DNA of 64,000 nt from the NCBI RefSeq assembly GCF_030372275.1, contig NZ_JAUDDJ010000009.1, one strand, 5' to 3'. A model generated the notes under the pieces. It saw only the letters and a program-made list of their open reading frames with translations. It had not been told where the DNA came from and did not search any database. The stretch is from Lawsonibacter sp900766145 (lineage in GTDB: Bacteria; Bacillota; Clostridia; Oscillospirales; Oscillospiraceae). Of this stretch, positions 43,236 through 51,580 are shown one piece after another. A program made the translations under genes and the position numbers. Numbering within the stretch: the first letter of the stretch is position 1; the number at the start of each line of letters is the position of its first letter.

Positions 43236-44480
43236 CTATTTCGGATGATATGCGCCACCCGGCGGCGGAGCGTGCCGCTCCCGGTCCATGCCTTTGGGGG
43301 TGGAGGCCCGGCCAATGGCCCCCTTGCCGTACTTGTCCCGGATGGCGTCCATGGTCCGGTCCAGCTGCTCCAGGCGCTGGCGCTTTTCCTCCTCCGCCCC
43401 GGCAAACAGGTCCTGCTGGGCCACCGCCTCGTCCTCGGCCACCAGGTAGATAGCGGTGACAGTGAGGGCCCGCACGGGCAGGCTCATATTCCACAGCTGG
43501 TCGGCCAGATCCATGGCCTCCCGTGCCAGTTCCCGGCTGAGATTGGTGGGCCGGTCCAGCTGCTTCTGGCGGCTCACATCCCGAAAATCCGGGTCCCGAA
43601 CGGTAAGGGCCACCCCGCCGCACTTCATTCCGTGGCGGCGCAGGCGGGCGGCCACCTGGTCGGAGAGCATGGTAATGCCGGAGGCGATCTCCTCCCGGCC
43701 CTGGAGGTTCTTGGGGAAGGTCAGCCCATTGCCCACCGACTTGGGGGGTGTATACTCCCCCGCTGGGGCCACCGGGGCACGGTCCAGGCCGTTGGCGTAG
43801 TCGTGGAGCTGGGCCCCCGGCCGCCCCAACAGCTGATAGAGGGCCTCCCGGTCAAACCGGGCCAGCTCCCCGATGGTACGCACCCCGAACTTCTCCAACG
43901 TGCGCCCTGCCGCCCGGCCCACAAACAGCAGGTCGGTCACCGGCAGGGGCCAGACAATCTCTTTGAAATTTTCTGGGGTAATGCAGGTGGTGGCGTCGGG
44001 CTTTTTGTAGTCGCTGCCCAGCTTGGCAAATACCTTGTTGAAGGATACCCCCACCGAGATGGTGAGCCCCAGCTCCCCCCGCATCCGCTCCCGCAGGCGG
44101 TCGGCCAGGGCCACGGCGTCCCCGCCGAAGAGGTGGAGGGTGCCGGTGACGTCCAGCCAGCTCTCGTCAATGCCGAAGGGCTCCACCAGGTCAGTGTACT
44201 CCTGGTATAGCTCATTGACTCGCCGGGAGTATTCCCGGTATTTGTCGTGGTGGGCGGGCAGCAGCACCAGGTCGGGGCACTTTTTCCGGGCCTGCCAGAT
44301 GGTCTCGGCGGTCTTTACCCCGAACCTCTTGGCGGGCTCGTTTTTGGCCAGGATGATACCGTGGCGGCTCTCCGGGTCGCCGCACACCGCCACCGGCAGG
44401 TGGCGCAGCTCCGGGTGGCTCAGCAGCTCCACCGAGGCGTAAAAGCTATTCAGATCACAGTGGAAGATCACCCGGTCCAC
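43236..44480 (-). CDS. dinB: DNA polymerase IV (Y-family translesion polymerase)
   Basis: Copies past lesions at the cost of fidelity. The 414-residue protein begins RVIFHCDLNSFYASVELL (metal-binding Asp, steric-gate region), has VKTAETIWQARKKCP, PFGIDESWLDVTGT (catalytic D-E), a thumb region with GRAAGRTLEKFGVRTIGELA (HhH) and the little-finger domain to the C-terminus. No beta-clamp motif could be identified with certainty at the end (after ~400). It is transcribed from a perfect sigma-A promoter overlapped by a LexA-like box, and diverges from yjdF. Confidence 0.93.
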   Translation of the reverse strand: MDRVIFHCDLNSFYASVELLSHPELRHLPVAVCGDPESRHGIILAKNEPAKRFGVKTAETIWQARKKCPDLVLLPAHHDKYREYSRRVNELYQEYTDLVEPFGIDESWLDVTGTLHLFGGDAVALADRLRERMRGELGLTISVGVSFNKVFAKLGSDYKKPDATTCITPENFKEIVWPLPVTDLLFVGRAAGRTLEKFGVRTIGELARFDREALYQLLGRPGAQLHDYANGLDRAPVAPAGEYTPPKSVGNGLTFPKNLQGREEIASGITMLSDQVAARLRRHGMKCGGVALTVRDPDFRDVSRQKQLDRPTNLSRELAREAMDLADQLWNMSLPVRALTVTAIYLVAEDEAVAQQDLFAGAEEEKRQRLEQLDRTMDAIRDKYGKGAIGRASTPKGMDRERHAPPPGGAYHPK

Positions 44481-44500
44481 GGTCCCACCCCCTTTTCTTT

Positions 44501-44529
44501 ATCATAGCGCGTCCACCCATTTATGTCAA
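44501..44529 (-). promoter_or_regulatory. sigma-A promoter of dinB
   Basis: Minus strand TTGACA (44529-44524), 17 bp, TATGAT (44506-44501), 20 bp before the dinB start. Confidence 0.75.
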
Positions 44530-44539
44530 ACAAACGTTC
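44528..44539. promoter_or_regulatory. LexA-like box in dinB/yjdF divergent region
   Basis: On the minus strand GAACGTTTGTTT fits GAACNNNNGTTY, the Bacillota LexA operator core, and overlaps the -35 of dinB. It also lies 12 bp before the yjdF -35. SOS control of dinB is well known; the effect on yjdF is inferred. Confidence 0.5.
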
Positions 44540-44550
44540 TGTTTTCTCCA

Positions 44551-44579
44551 TTGACATCCGCTTCTCTCCCCGATACAAT
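44551..44579 (+). promoter_or_regulatory. sigma-A promoter of the yjdF transcript
   Basis: TTGACA (44551-44556), 17 bp, TACAAT (44574-44579). Transcription would start just before the riboswitch sequence at ~44590. Confidence 0.75.
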
Positions 44580-44591
44580 GGGACCGGAGAT

Positions 44592-44668
44592 AAAAACACA
44601 GGACGGTTGGTAGTCCGTCCGCGGGCCGCGCTCCCGTCAGTAGCCTTCCCTCCCGGGTCGTCCCTTCT
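44592..44668 (+). ncRNA. yjdF-motif (azaaromatic) riboswitch
   Basis: Leader of a YjdF-family gene with the features of the yjdF RNA as I recall them: ACAGGACGGTTGGTAGTCC, then CCGTCAGTAGCCTTCC and a CCGGGTCGTCCCT closing strand. GGACGG (44601-44606) can pair locally with CCGTCC (44615-44620) or with the downstream GTCC. This riboswitch class binds many azaaromatic compounds and usually controls translation; a GGGAGGA ribosome site follows at ~44687. The call rests on sequence memory plus gene context. Confidence 0.82.
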
Positions 44669-44701
44669 CCATATTCACATTTTTATGGGAGGAAACTGAA
44701 T

Positions 44702-45121
44702 ATGGAACGGAACATTAGCCAGCTCACTGTGTTGTTCCAGCCCCCCTTCTGGGTGGGCATTGCCGAACGCTGGAGCCAGGACGGCTATCAGGCCGCCCGG
44801 GTGGTTTTTGGGGCGGAGCCCACCGACGCCCAACTGTACCAGTGGCTCCAGAGGGAGTGGTCCCGGCTGCCCTTTGGCCCTGTCTTGCCGGAGACAGCTC
44901 CCCGGCCAGCTGCGGCCAATCCAAAGAGGATGCAGCGAGAGGCCGCCAAGGCTACCCAGCCAAAGGGGCTGGGCAGCAAGGCCCAGGAGGCCCTTGCCCG
45001 TCAGCGTGAGGCCGTGGGCTTGGATCGCCAGGCCCGCCGGGCCGCCCAAAAACGGCAGACACAGGAGGAGCGCTTCCGGCTCCGTCAGGAAAAAAAGCGC
45101 GAAAAACGGCGCGGGCATTAA
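44702..45121 (+). CDS. yjdF: YjdF-family protein
   Basis: The 139-residue protein begins LTVLFQPPFWVGIAERWSQDGYQAARVVFGAEPTD, the diagnostic YjdF start, and ends in a K/R/Q-rich helix (QAREAVGLDRQARRAAQKRQTQEERF region). The family is unknown biochemically; linked riboswitches respond to azaaromatics, which suggests a role in tolerance of such compounds. GGGAGGAAA precedes the ATG. Its promoter shares the intergenic region with the translesion polymerase gene. Confidence 0.9.
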   Translation: MERNISQLTVLFQPPFWVGIAERWSQDGYQAARVVFGAEPTDAQLYQWLQREWSRLPFGPVLPETAPRPAAANPKRMQREAAKATQPKGLGSKAQEALARQREAVGLDRQARRAAQKRQTQEERFRLRQEKKREKRRGH

Positions 45122-45146
45122 GCCCGCGCCGCTTTGTTCATCAGAA

Positions 45147-45836
45147 TCAAATTACACCGGCCAGCACCAGCGCAAACACCACAAAGGTGGCCAGCAGAGC
45201 CAGAGAGAACAGCACAAAGCCCGCGCTGATCTTCTTGGCCTGGGTGCTCTGGGAGGGAGGCACCACACCGGCACCCCGCAGGGCAGCCACCACAGGGGGA
45301 TAGATCAGCAGAGTGGCAGCCATATTCATGCCGCCCTTCGCCAGGTTAAAGGGCAGAAACAGGGTGGGCAGCATAGCCGCCACATCCGCCCGGGAGAAAC
45401 CAGTCATGTACAGGGGGGTGATGAGGTAGTTCCACAGCAGCATCACCGCGGTCAGAGCGACTACGCCGCAGGCCAGGCCCAGCACAGCGCCCTTCTTGGT
45501 GTGCATCTTCTTATAGATGTAAGAAGCGGTGCAGCAGAAGGCACAGGTGGCCAGTGCATTCATGATAAAGCCGATGGGGCCGGTGGTGCTGATGGTGATC
45601 ATCTCAATGAAGGCTACCAGAATGGAGATGATGGCGGCGGCCATGGGGCCGAAGGTGAAGCCGCCGATGCAGATGATTACATCTTTGAAGTCAAAGTCCA
45701 GGAACATCACGCTGGGCATCAGCTTGGAGGCCAGCATCACAATATAGGCGATACCGGTAAGCATGGCCATGCTCACCATCACTTTGGTATTCATTTTGGC
45801 ACGGGCAGGGGTGCGGGTCATAGAAGGTGCGGACAT
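45147..45836 (-). CDS. ribU: ECF-type riboflavin transporter S component (RibU-like)
   Basis: Membrane subunit that binds riboflavin and docks to the shared EcfA1A2T module. The 229-residue protein has six hydrophobic helices and the S-component core VMFLDFDFKDVIICIGGFTFGPMAAAIISILVAFIEM, followed by NYLITPLYMTGFSRADV. It lies directly behind an FMN riboswitch, which makes a flavin substrate the likely one. ATG 45836 follows AAAAAGGAG; the longer frame to 45965 runs through the riboswitch. No ATPase gene is beside it, so it should use the ECF genes at 28932-31819. Confidence 0.9.
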   Translation of the reverse strand: MSAPSMTRTPARAKMNTKVMVSMAMLTGIAYIVMLASKLMPSVMFLDFDFKDVIICIGGFTFGPMAAAIISILVAFIEMITISTTGPIGFIMNALATCAFCCTASYIYKKMHTKKGAVLGLACGVVALTAVMLLWNYLITPLYMTGFSRADVAAMLPTLFLPFNLAKGGMNMAATLLIYPPVVAALRGAGVVPPSQSTQAKKISAGFVLFSLALLATFVVFALVLAGVI

Positions 45837-45955
45837 AAAAAAACACTCCTTTTTGTTTGATACATCTGAAAGAGCATGTCTTCCAGGTGTAAAACAATCA
45901 AGGAGGTGCGCTTTTCCCGCGCTAGAACGACGCGAGTTATTGTTTTGACACACAT

Positions 45956-46072
45956 CTTCTTCCATCCGGACTATACCGTTGGTCCCGGAGTTTCACCGGG
46001 TCAGCGGATCTGCAAGCAGATCCGGTCGCGGACTATACCGCCAGTGGGGAATTTCACCCCGCCCTGAAGACA
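45956..46072 (-). ncRNA. FMN riboswitch (RFN element) upstream of ribU
   Basis: On the minus strand the conserved RFN blocks are present in order: TTCAGGGCGGGGTGAAATTC, CCACTGGCGGTATAGTCCGCGA, CCGGTGAAACTCCGGGACC and AACGGTATAGTCCGGATGGAAGAAG. The domain is complete with an extra P-hairpin (GGATCTGC/GCAGATCC). Downstream, AAAACAAT near 45935-45942 is complementary to ATTGTTTT near 45893-45900, a possible terminator-type switch. Confidence 0.95.
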
Positions 46073-46229
46073 TATCATTCAGTTGTCCATATCCTATTAT
46101 ACACGGCGCAAAGAAAATTGCAACCCCTCGTTTTTTGGTGAATTAGAACAAATATTCGATATTCCGTTGACTTTCCATAGCCGCTATATTACAATGACTC
46201 TGAATTCCCGTGGGGAAGGAGGGCCTGCC

Positions 46230-46742
46230 ATGGATAAGACCACCACCTGCTGTTTTACCGGCCACCGCCCGGACAAGCTGCCCTGGGGCGAGGATGAGAC
46301 CGATGCCCGCTGCCTTGCCTTGAAGCAGCGGCTGGCCGCCGCGCTGGAGGACATCTACCGGGATGGCGTCCGTCATTTCATCTGCGGCATGGCCCGGGGG
46401 GCCGACCTGTACTTTGCCGAGGCGGTGCTGGCGCTGCGCGCCCGGCTGCCCGGGGTCACGTTGGAGTGCGCCTGCCCCTGTGAGACCCAGGCCCACAGCT
46501 GGCCTGCGGAAGAGCAGGCGCGCTACCAGAACATTCTGGACCGGTGCGACTACGAGACGATGGTGCAGCAGCGCTACGACCGTTTCTGTATGATGCGCCG
46601 CAACCGCTACATGGTGGATCACGCCTCCCATATCCTCACCGTTTATAACGGCGTGCCCCAGGGGGGCACGGCTCAGACATTACAATACGCCATCCGGAAG
46701 GGCCTGCTGGTCCATCCGATACCACTGGAGGAAAAAACATGA
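46230..46742 (+). CDS. SLOG-fold DUF1273-family protein
   Basis: The 170-residue protein matches the DUF1273/YpsA type: CCFTGHRPDKLPWGEDE, RDGVRHFICGMARGADLYFAEAVLAL, ERLPGVTLECACPC and ILTVYNGVPQGGTAQTLQYA (Rossmann-like GGT loop). The fold is related to proteins that bind nucleotide-like ligands; YpsA has been tied to cell division in Bacillus. ATG 46230 follows GGAAGGAGGG. The stop overlaps the queH start (ATGA). Confidence 0.88.
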   Translation: MDKTTTCCFTGHRPDKLPWGEDETDARCLALKQRLAAALEDIYRDGVRHFICGMARGADLYFAEAVLALRARLPGVTLECACPCETQAHSWPAEEQARYQNILDRCDYETMVQQRYDRFCMMRRNRYMVDHASHILTVYNGVPQGGTAQTLQYAIRKGLLVHPIPLEEKT

Positions 46743-47320
46743 ACACACTCATGCACATCTGCTGTGCCCCCTGCGCCAACCGCCCCATCGCCCAGCTGCG
46801 GGAGGAGGGACACTCGGTCACTGGCTTCTGGTTTAACCCCAATATCCACCCCTACACCGAGTACCAGGCCCGGAAGGCCACTCTGGAGGGCTATGCCAAG
46901 GAGATTGGGATGAAACTGATCATCGGCGGACGGTACGACCTGCGCACTTTTATTACCAACGTGGCCGACAATATTGACGGACGCTGCGCCTACTGCTACC
47001 GGGTGCGGATGGAGGAAACCGCCAAGTATGCCGCCGAGCACGGTTTTGACAGCTTTACCACCTCCCTGCTCATCTCCCCCTACCAGAAGCACGACGCCAT
47101 CGCTGCCATTGCCCGGGAGATGGGACAGCAGTATGGGGTAGAGTTTTTCTACCGGGACTTCCGTCCCCTCTTCCGGGAGGGCCAGGAATTCGCCCGGGAA
47201 CACGGCTTCTACATGCAGAAGTACTGCGGCTGTATCTTCAGCGAGGAGGAGCGGTATATGGCCGCCAAGTGGAAGAAGGAGGCCAAACGCCGGGAGCAGG
47301 AGGCCGCCGCCCAGGTTTAA
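46739..47320 (+). CDS. queH: epoxyqueuosine reductase QueH
   Basis: Last step of queuosine synthesis: reduction of epoxyqueuosine in tRNA. The 193-residue protein has LMHICCAPCANRP (CC...C), ARKATLEGYAKEIGMK, GRCAYCYRVRMEETA and KYCGCIFSEEERY, the full cysteine set of QueH for metal and Fe-S binding. Length is normal. It overlaps the preceding gene by 4 bp. No other que genes lie in the window. Confidence 0.93.
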   Translation: MNTLMHICCAPCANRPIAQLREEGHSVTGFWFNPNIHPYTEYQARKATLEGYAKEIGMKLIIGGRYDLRTFITNVADNIDGRCAYCYRVRMEETAKYAAEHGFDSFTTSLLISPYQKHDAIAAIAREMGQQYGVEFFYRDFRPLFREGQEFAREHGFYMQKYCGCIFSEEERYMAAKWKKEAKRREQEAAAQV

Positions 47321-47338
47321 CCTGTCTTTTTTGAATAT

Positions 47339-47372
47339 AAAAAAGCCAGTCCCGATTGGGACTGGCTTTTTC
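47339..47372. terminator. bidirectional terminator between queH and gltS
   Basis: AAAAAAGCCAGTCCC pairs with GGGACTGGCTTTTT around GATT (47339-47372). Serves convergent genes. Confidence 0.9.
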
Positions 47373-47396
47373 GTTTGGCTGGGAAACTTTCTGAAC

Positions 47397-48635
47397 TTAG
47401 CCGAAGATGGGCAGGATGTTCAGGAAGCCGGTAATGATCAGGCCGTTGAAGAAGTCGATGAACAGGGAGCCGACCAGAGGCACTACGAAGAAGGCCTGAG
47501 GAGCGGGACCATAGCGCTTGGTAACAGCCTGCATGTTGGCCATGGCGTTGGGGGTAGCGCCCATGCCGAAGCCACAGAAGGCGGCGGTCATGACGGCGGC
47601 CTCGTAGTCGCGACCCATGATGTTGTACACCACGAAGCGGGCGTAGAAGTACATCAGGATGGTCTGAGCAGCCAGCATGGCGATCATGGCAACGGCGACG
47701 CTGGCCAGCTGCCACAGAGCCACGGACATCAGAGCGATGGCCAGGAAGATGGACAGAGAAACATTGCCCCACAGGTCCAGAGCGCGGGAAGGCATCACGA
47801 TGTGCTTGGCATCGCAGAAGTTACGGATGACAGCAGCGATCAGCATGGCGCCGATGTAAGTGGGGAAGGTGAAGCTGAAGTGGAAGTTGCCGATGTTGAT
47901 CTCGATGCCGTTCAGAGCGGCGGTGAGCAGGGTGCCCAGGCCGGAGGCAACGATCAGCAGGATAGCGGCGTTGGTGAAAGCATCCACGTCCACGCGCTCA
48001 GCCTTCTCGCGGTCAGCAGCGCTCATGTCGTCCAGCTCCACACCAGTCTCGCTCTCGGTGGACTTCAGGTTGTACTTGTTGATGATGCCGCGGGCAGTGG
48101 GGCCACCCATCAGGGAGCCGGCCACCAGACCATAGGTAGCGGCAGCGATGGCGATGACGTTGGCGCTCTCAATGCCCATGCCCTCCATCAGAGGACCATA
48201 GGAGCCGGCAGTGCCGTGGCCGCCAACCATGGGGATGGAGCCGGTGCACAGGCCCAGACGCAGATCCCAGCCAAAGACGCCGGCCAGGACGGAGCTGAGC
48301 ACGTTCTGCAGGCACACCATAACGATGGACACCAGCAGGAAGGTGATAACCTTCTTGCCGCCCTTCTTCAGCAGGCGGAAGCAGGCGGTGTAACCGACGC
48401 TGGTGAAGAACAGGGTCATGAAGAAGTCCTTGACGTTGGAGTCAAAGGTAAACTCCACCACGCCGGCCATACGCAGAGCCAGATGGGCCAGAGCGAAGAT
48501 CAGGCCGCCCACCACGGGGGCAGGGATACAACACTTTTTCAGGAATTCAATGCGGTTGGTCAGGAATCGTCCCAGGACAAACAGCATCATAGCGATGGCT
48601 GCAGTCTGGTACATATTCAGGGCAATTTGCTGCAT
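47397..48635 (-). CDS. gltS: sodium/glutamate symporter (GltS family)
   Basis: Na+-driven glutamate uptake. The 412-residue protein has about 11 hydrophobic helices and the GltS pore motifs: IPAPVVGGLIFAL, CTGSIPMVGGHGTAGSYG (GGHGTA is diagnostic) and CGFGMGATPNAMANMQAVT in the second repeat. AAAGGAGAGAGG precedes the ATG. It lies next to a GlnK/GlnL-like two-component pair, which probably controls it; a period-10 direct repeat is found upstream. Confidence 0.92.
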   Translation of the reverse strand: MQQIALNMYQTAAIAMMLFVLGRFLTNRIEFLKKCCIPAPVVGGLIFALAHLALRMAGVVEFTFDSNVKDFFMTLFFTSVGYTACFRLLKKGGKKVITFLLVSIVMVCLQNVLSSVLAGVFGWDLRLGLCTGSIPMVGGHGTAGSYGPLMEGMGIESANVIAIAAATYGLVAGSLMGGPTARGIINKYNLKSTESETGVELDDMSAADREKAERVDVDAFTNAAILLIVASGLGTLLTAALNGIEINIGNFHFSFTFPTYIGAMLIAAVIRNFCDAKHIVMPSRALDLWGNVSLSIFLAIALMSVALWQLASVAVAMIAMLAAQTILMYFYARFVVYNIMGRDYEAAVMTAAFCGFGMGATPNAMANMQAVTKRYGPAPQAFFVVPLVGSLFIDFFNGLIITGFLNILPIFG

Positions 48636-48706
48636 GTTTTCCTCTCTCCTTTTCTATGTATTACTTGGTTTCCCAGTTCCTACATGAAGGGATTTTACAC
48701 AGCTTC

Positions 48707-48723
48707 CTTCAAATTGCTTCAAA
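48707..48723 (-). promoter_or_regulatory. candidate response-regulator site upstream of gltS
   Basis: Minus strand TTTGAAG repeated with a period of exactly 10 bp (48723-48717 and 48713-48707), about 75 bp before gltS. The spacing matches the B. subtilis GlnL (YcbB) site type TTTTGT-N4-TTTTGT. Binding is inferred. Confidence 0.45.
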
Positions 48724-48912
48724 ATCCTACGCGCTAAAAATTTTTTCCCCAAATTTCACAATTTCTCGTTTTTAATTTTGGGGTATCTGCCCACTTATTC
48801 CTGATATTATCCTTTTTCTTCCTGTTGTTTTGTGTTGACTCCCCCTTTGACGAATAAATTGGAAGTTTCTTGCAAAAACAGGTCAAGATATGCAAACCTA
48901 TAGGTCAATGGC

Positions 48913-49749
48913 TTAGTCTTCCTCTGCCAATACCAGCATACCGTCCAAAAAGCATTTCAGGTTTGCCTTGCCCTTGCTGCCCTTTCCCTGGATAAAGGCC
49001 ATCTCCGCCCGCACCTCCTGGAAGGGGAACAGCCGGGAGGCATACTGGGTAAAGACCTCGTTGCCATAGTCGTCCAGTCCCAGGCTGGCCAAATGGTTGA
49101 GTCCACGCTCCACCGCCCGGCGGGCCCGCTGTTCCATGGACTTGGGGCTATCGCTGAGCTTGGCACACAGAGCTCCCACACCCACCTGGCACACCTGCTG
49201 ATGCCGGTCCAGCAGGTACATGCACATGTCCATAATGTCCTTTGCTCCCTTCTCGCCCGCCATGCCCAGCTGACTCAGGGCATACTGGATGCGCTTGCGC
49301 TGCACGTCAGACCGGGACTGGCGCTCCACGGCGGGAGCCTGCTTGAGGGTAAATACACTTTGGATGGTATGCAGATCTCGCTCATTTTCCATCTGCTGGC
49401 GGATATTCCGGATCACCTGGCGCACCTCGATCAGGTTAATGGGCTTGCTGATGAAGAAGTCCACCCCCGCCAGATAGGCCTTGGCCACCATCTCTTTGCT
49501 GCTGACCTGGGAGATCATAATAAACTTGGCCGGGCATCCCCGCTCCTTCAGCTCACGGACGACCTGGATGCCGTCCTTTCCGGGCATCAGCAGGTCCACC
49601 AGCACCAGATCGGGAGCCAGTGCCAGAATCTTATCCAGGTCCAGGCCGCTTCCGCTGTCGCCGCATACCGTTCCCAGGTCGTTGCTCTCTACAATATCTT
49701 CTAAAATGCTGATGACTGAGATATCGTCTTCCACAATATAGATTCTCAT
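48913..49749 (-). CDS. GlnL (YcbB)-type response regulator
   Basis: The 278-residue regulator has a receiver domain (IVEDDISVI, phospho-acceptor D in LVLVDLLMPGKDG, S in MISQVS, K in FFISKPINLIEVR) and a C-terminal YcbB-type DNA-binding domain (KGAKDIMDMCMYLLDRHQQV, KSMEQRARRAVERGLNHLASLG). In B. subtilis the homologous pair senses glutamine and activates glutaminase and uptake. Its start overlaps the kinase stop by 4 bp. The gltS gene downstream is the likely target. Confidence 0.88.
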   Translation of the reverse strand: MRIYIVEDDISVISILEDIVESNDLGTVCGDSGSGLDLDKILALAPDLVLVDLLMPGKDGIQVVRELKERGCPAKFIMISQVSSKEMVAKAYLAGVDFFISKPINLIEVRQVIRNIRQQMENERDLHTIQSVFTLKQAPAVERQSRSDVQRKRIQYALSQLGMAGEKGAKDIMDMCMYLLDRHQQVCQVGVGALCAKLSDSPKSMEQRARRAVERGLNHLASLGLDDYGNEVFTQYASRLFPFQEVRAEMAFIQGKGSKGKANLKCFLDGMLVLAEED

Positions 49750-51068
49750 GCTTCTCCTCTCCTCAGTGCATCCATGGGAATGGTCACCTGGAAGCAGGCT
49801 CCCTCTCCCTCGCTGCTGCTCACCTCGATGGTTCCATCCATCTCTTCTACCAAAAACCGCACCGCCGGCAGACCAACGCCCCGGTTGATGTTTCCGGTCT
49901 GCGGGTCAAATTTGGTGGAATACCCCACCTGGAACAGGTTCTGCATGGCCCGCTTGGAGATGCCCGGTCCGGTGTCCCGCACCGTCAGCACCAGCTGCTC
50001 CCGAACCACACGCTCCTCCACCAGGATCATTCCCGCACCTTTTCCGCTTTGAATGGCCTCGGCGGCGTTCATCACCAGATTTTTCAGCACCGACATCAGC
50101 CGGTAATGCTCCGCTGTGGCAAAATCCGATTCGCACCGGCACTCCAGCAGCACATCGTTCTGCCGCTCTCCCAGGATATGCCGCATGGTATCCTGCAAGA
50201 TGTGCAGCAGATCAGACATGCGCATGGTCTCATCATTGTAGGCGTCGGCTACCTCTCCCTCAATGCCCCGGATAATGCTTAGGTTGTCCTTTTTTACCTC
50301 GTGTACATCCCGGGCAATGGACAGGGCCAGCTGACGCAGGGGCTCGGGATAGTCCCCCGCACACAGCTGCTCATAGAGCTGATAGGCCCGGGTCATGATC
50401 CCTTCAATATTCTCCGCGTCCTTTTTTAAGAAGTACAGCTCGTTTTTCAGATTGGCCGTCAGGAGGAACAGCCGCTGATAGCGCCGCTCATGCTCCTCCT
50501 CCATCAGCAGACGCTGGTAGCGCCGCATTCCCCACAGGATACAGGCCGCCAGCAGGGAGCGGGCCAGTCCTAGCAGCACCAAAGTCACAATGGCCTGCAC
50601 ATCTGGCAAAGCCATCCGGGACAGGGTCAGGTCCTCCATGTTGGAGAGCATATCGCAGATCCAGAAGCTGCGCCACAGCGTGGCAAGGGAGGCCTCATAC
50701 CGGTTTGGCACCTGGAGGCACAGCAGGCAGTCATAGCACAGGTAGAACAGAGCACCCGGGTACTCCTGGAACGCCACAAACAACAGCTCCTCGCCCCTGG
50801 CCACACCGATAATACACCGCACCACCAGCACAGTCAGGGCGGTGAGCACCCCGGTATCCGGCTTGCGGCTGTCCTGCATCAGGGTGAGCAGAAGCACAGG
50901 ATAGAGCACCACAGCCGCCGAAATCCGGAAGTTTTCCGCCCATACGTTGAAAAACAGCTCCGCGCTCAGGGCGGTGCCCAGGGCAGTCAGCAGTTTGCGT
51001 TCCCAGCGGCTGGCCCGCCATCGAATGAGTTGTCTCTTTTTTCCCTCCAAGCCTCTGTCCTCCTTCAT
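49746..51068 (-). CDS. GlnK (YcbA)-like sensor histidine kinase
   Basis: The 440-residue kinase has about six membrane helices in the first ~190 residues (LYPVLLLTLM, LTALTVLVVRCIIGVA, AIVTLVLLGLARSLLAACILWG), a coiled linker, the phospho-acceptor H in ARDVHEVKKDNLSIIRG and an ATPase domain with N box (VLKNLVMNAAEAIQ), G1 (RDTGPGIS) and G2 (NINRGVGLPAVRFLVEE). The layout matches GlnK/DcuS-related kinases without a PAS domain. Coupled to the YcbB-type regulator and near gltS. Confidence 0.88.
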   Translation of the reverse strand: MKEDRGLEGKKRQLIRWRASRWERKLLTALGTALSAELFFNVWAENFRISAAVVLYPVLLLTLMQDSRKPDTGVLTALTVLVVRCIIGVARGEELLFVAFQEYPGALFYLCYDCLLCLQVPNRYEASLATLWRSFWICDMLSNMEDLTLSRMALPDVQAIVTLVLLGLARSLLAACILWGMRRYQRLLMEEEHERRYQRLFLLTANLKNELYFLKKDAENIEGIMTRAYQLYEQLCAGDYPEPLRQLALSIARDVHEVKKDNLSIIRGIEGEVADAYNDETMRMSDLLHILQDTMRHILGERQNDVLLECRCESDFATAEHYRLMSVLKNLVMNAAEAIQSGKGAGMILVEERVVREQLVLTVRDTGPGISKRAMQNLFQVGYSTKFDPQTGNINRGVGLPAVRFLVEEMDGTIEVSSSEGEGACFQVTIPMDALRRGEA

Positions 51069-51156
51069 ACGCCGCCCTCGGGGCGACCGGCCTTATTATA
51101 CCACGTTCTGGCCTTTTTGCCTAGAAACACACCGCTGTTCCCGCGGCTTTTTTGTA

Positions 51157-51190
51157 TAAAAAAACGTCTGCGCTTTGAGCGCAGACGTTT
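51157..51190 (-). terminator. terminator of infC-rpmI-rplT
   Basis: AAACGTCTGCGC (51162-51173) pairs with 51179-51190 around TTTGA; the minus strand runs into a T-tract. Confidence 0.88.
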
Positions 51191-51203
51191 AAACGAGCAA
51201 AAC

Positions 51204-51560
51204 TTAGGCCAGGGCCTTCTTGGCGGTCTCAGTGAGCTGAGCGAAAGCGGCCTTGTCGTTCACAGCCAGCTCGGAGAGCATCTTGCGGTTGATCACGATG
51301 CCAGCCTTCTTCAGGCCGTTCATGAAGGTGGAATAGTTCATGCCGTTCATCTTGCAGGCGGCATTGATGCGGGTGATCCACAGCTGACGGAAGTCACGCT
51401 TCTTCAGCTTACGGCCGGTGTAGGCGTAGGAGCCGGACTTCATCACGGCCTGGTTGGCCATCTTGAAGTGCTTGGACTTGGAGCCCCAGTAGCCCTTGGC
51501 CAGCTTCAGGATCTTATTTCTTCTCTTGCGCGTCATCATCGCGCCCTTAACTCTTGCCAT
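51204..51560 (-). CDS. rplT: 50S ribosomal protein L20
   Basis: The 118-residue protein begins MARVKGAMMTRKRRNKILKL and has KGYWGSKSKHFKMANQAVM and FRQLWITRINAACKMNGMNYS, invariant L20 blocks. It binds 23S rRNA during assembly and, in Bacillota, autoregulates its operon through the leader. It is the last gene of infC-rpmI-rplT. Confidence 0.98.
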   Translation of the reverse strand: MARVKGAMMTRKRRNKILKLAKGYWGSKSKHFKMANQAVMKSGSYAYTGRKLKKRDFRQLWITRINAACKMNGMNYSTFMNGLKKAGIVINRKMLSELAVNDKAAFAQLTETAKKALA

Positions 51561-51580
51561 TGTTCGTTCCCTCCCTCTTC

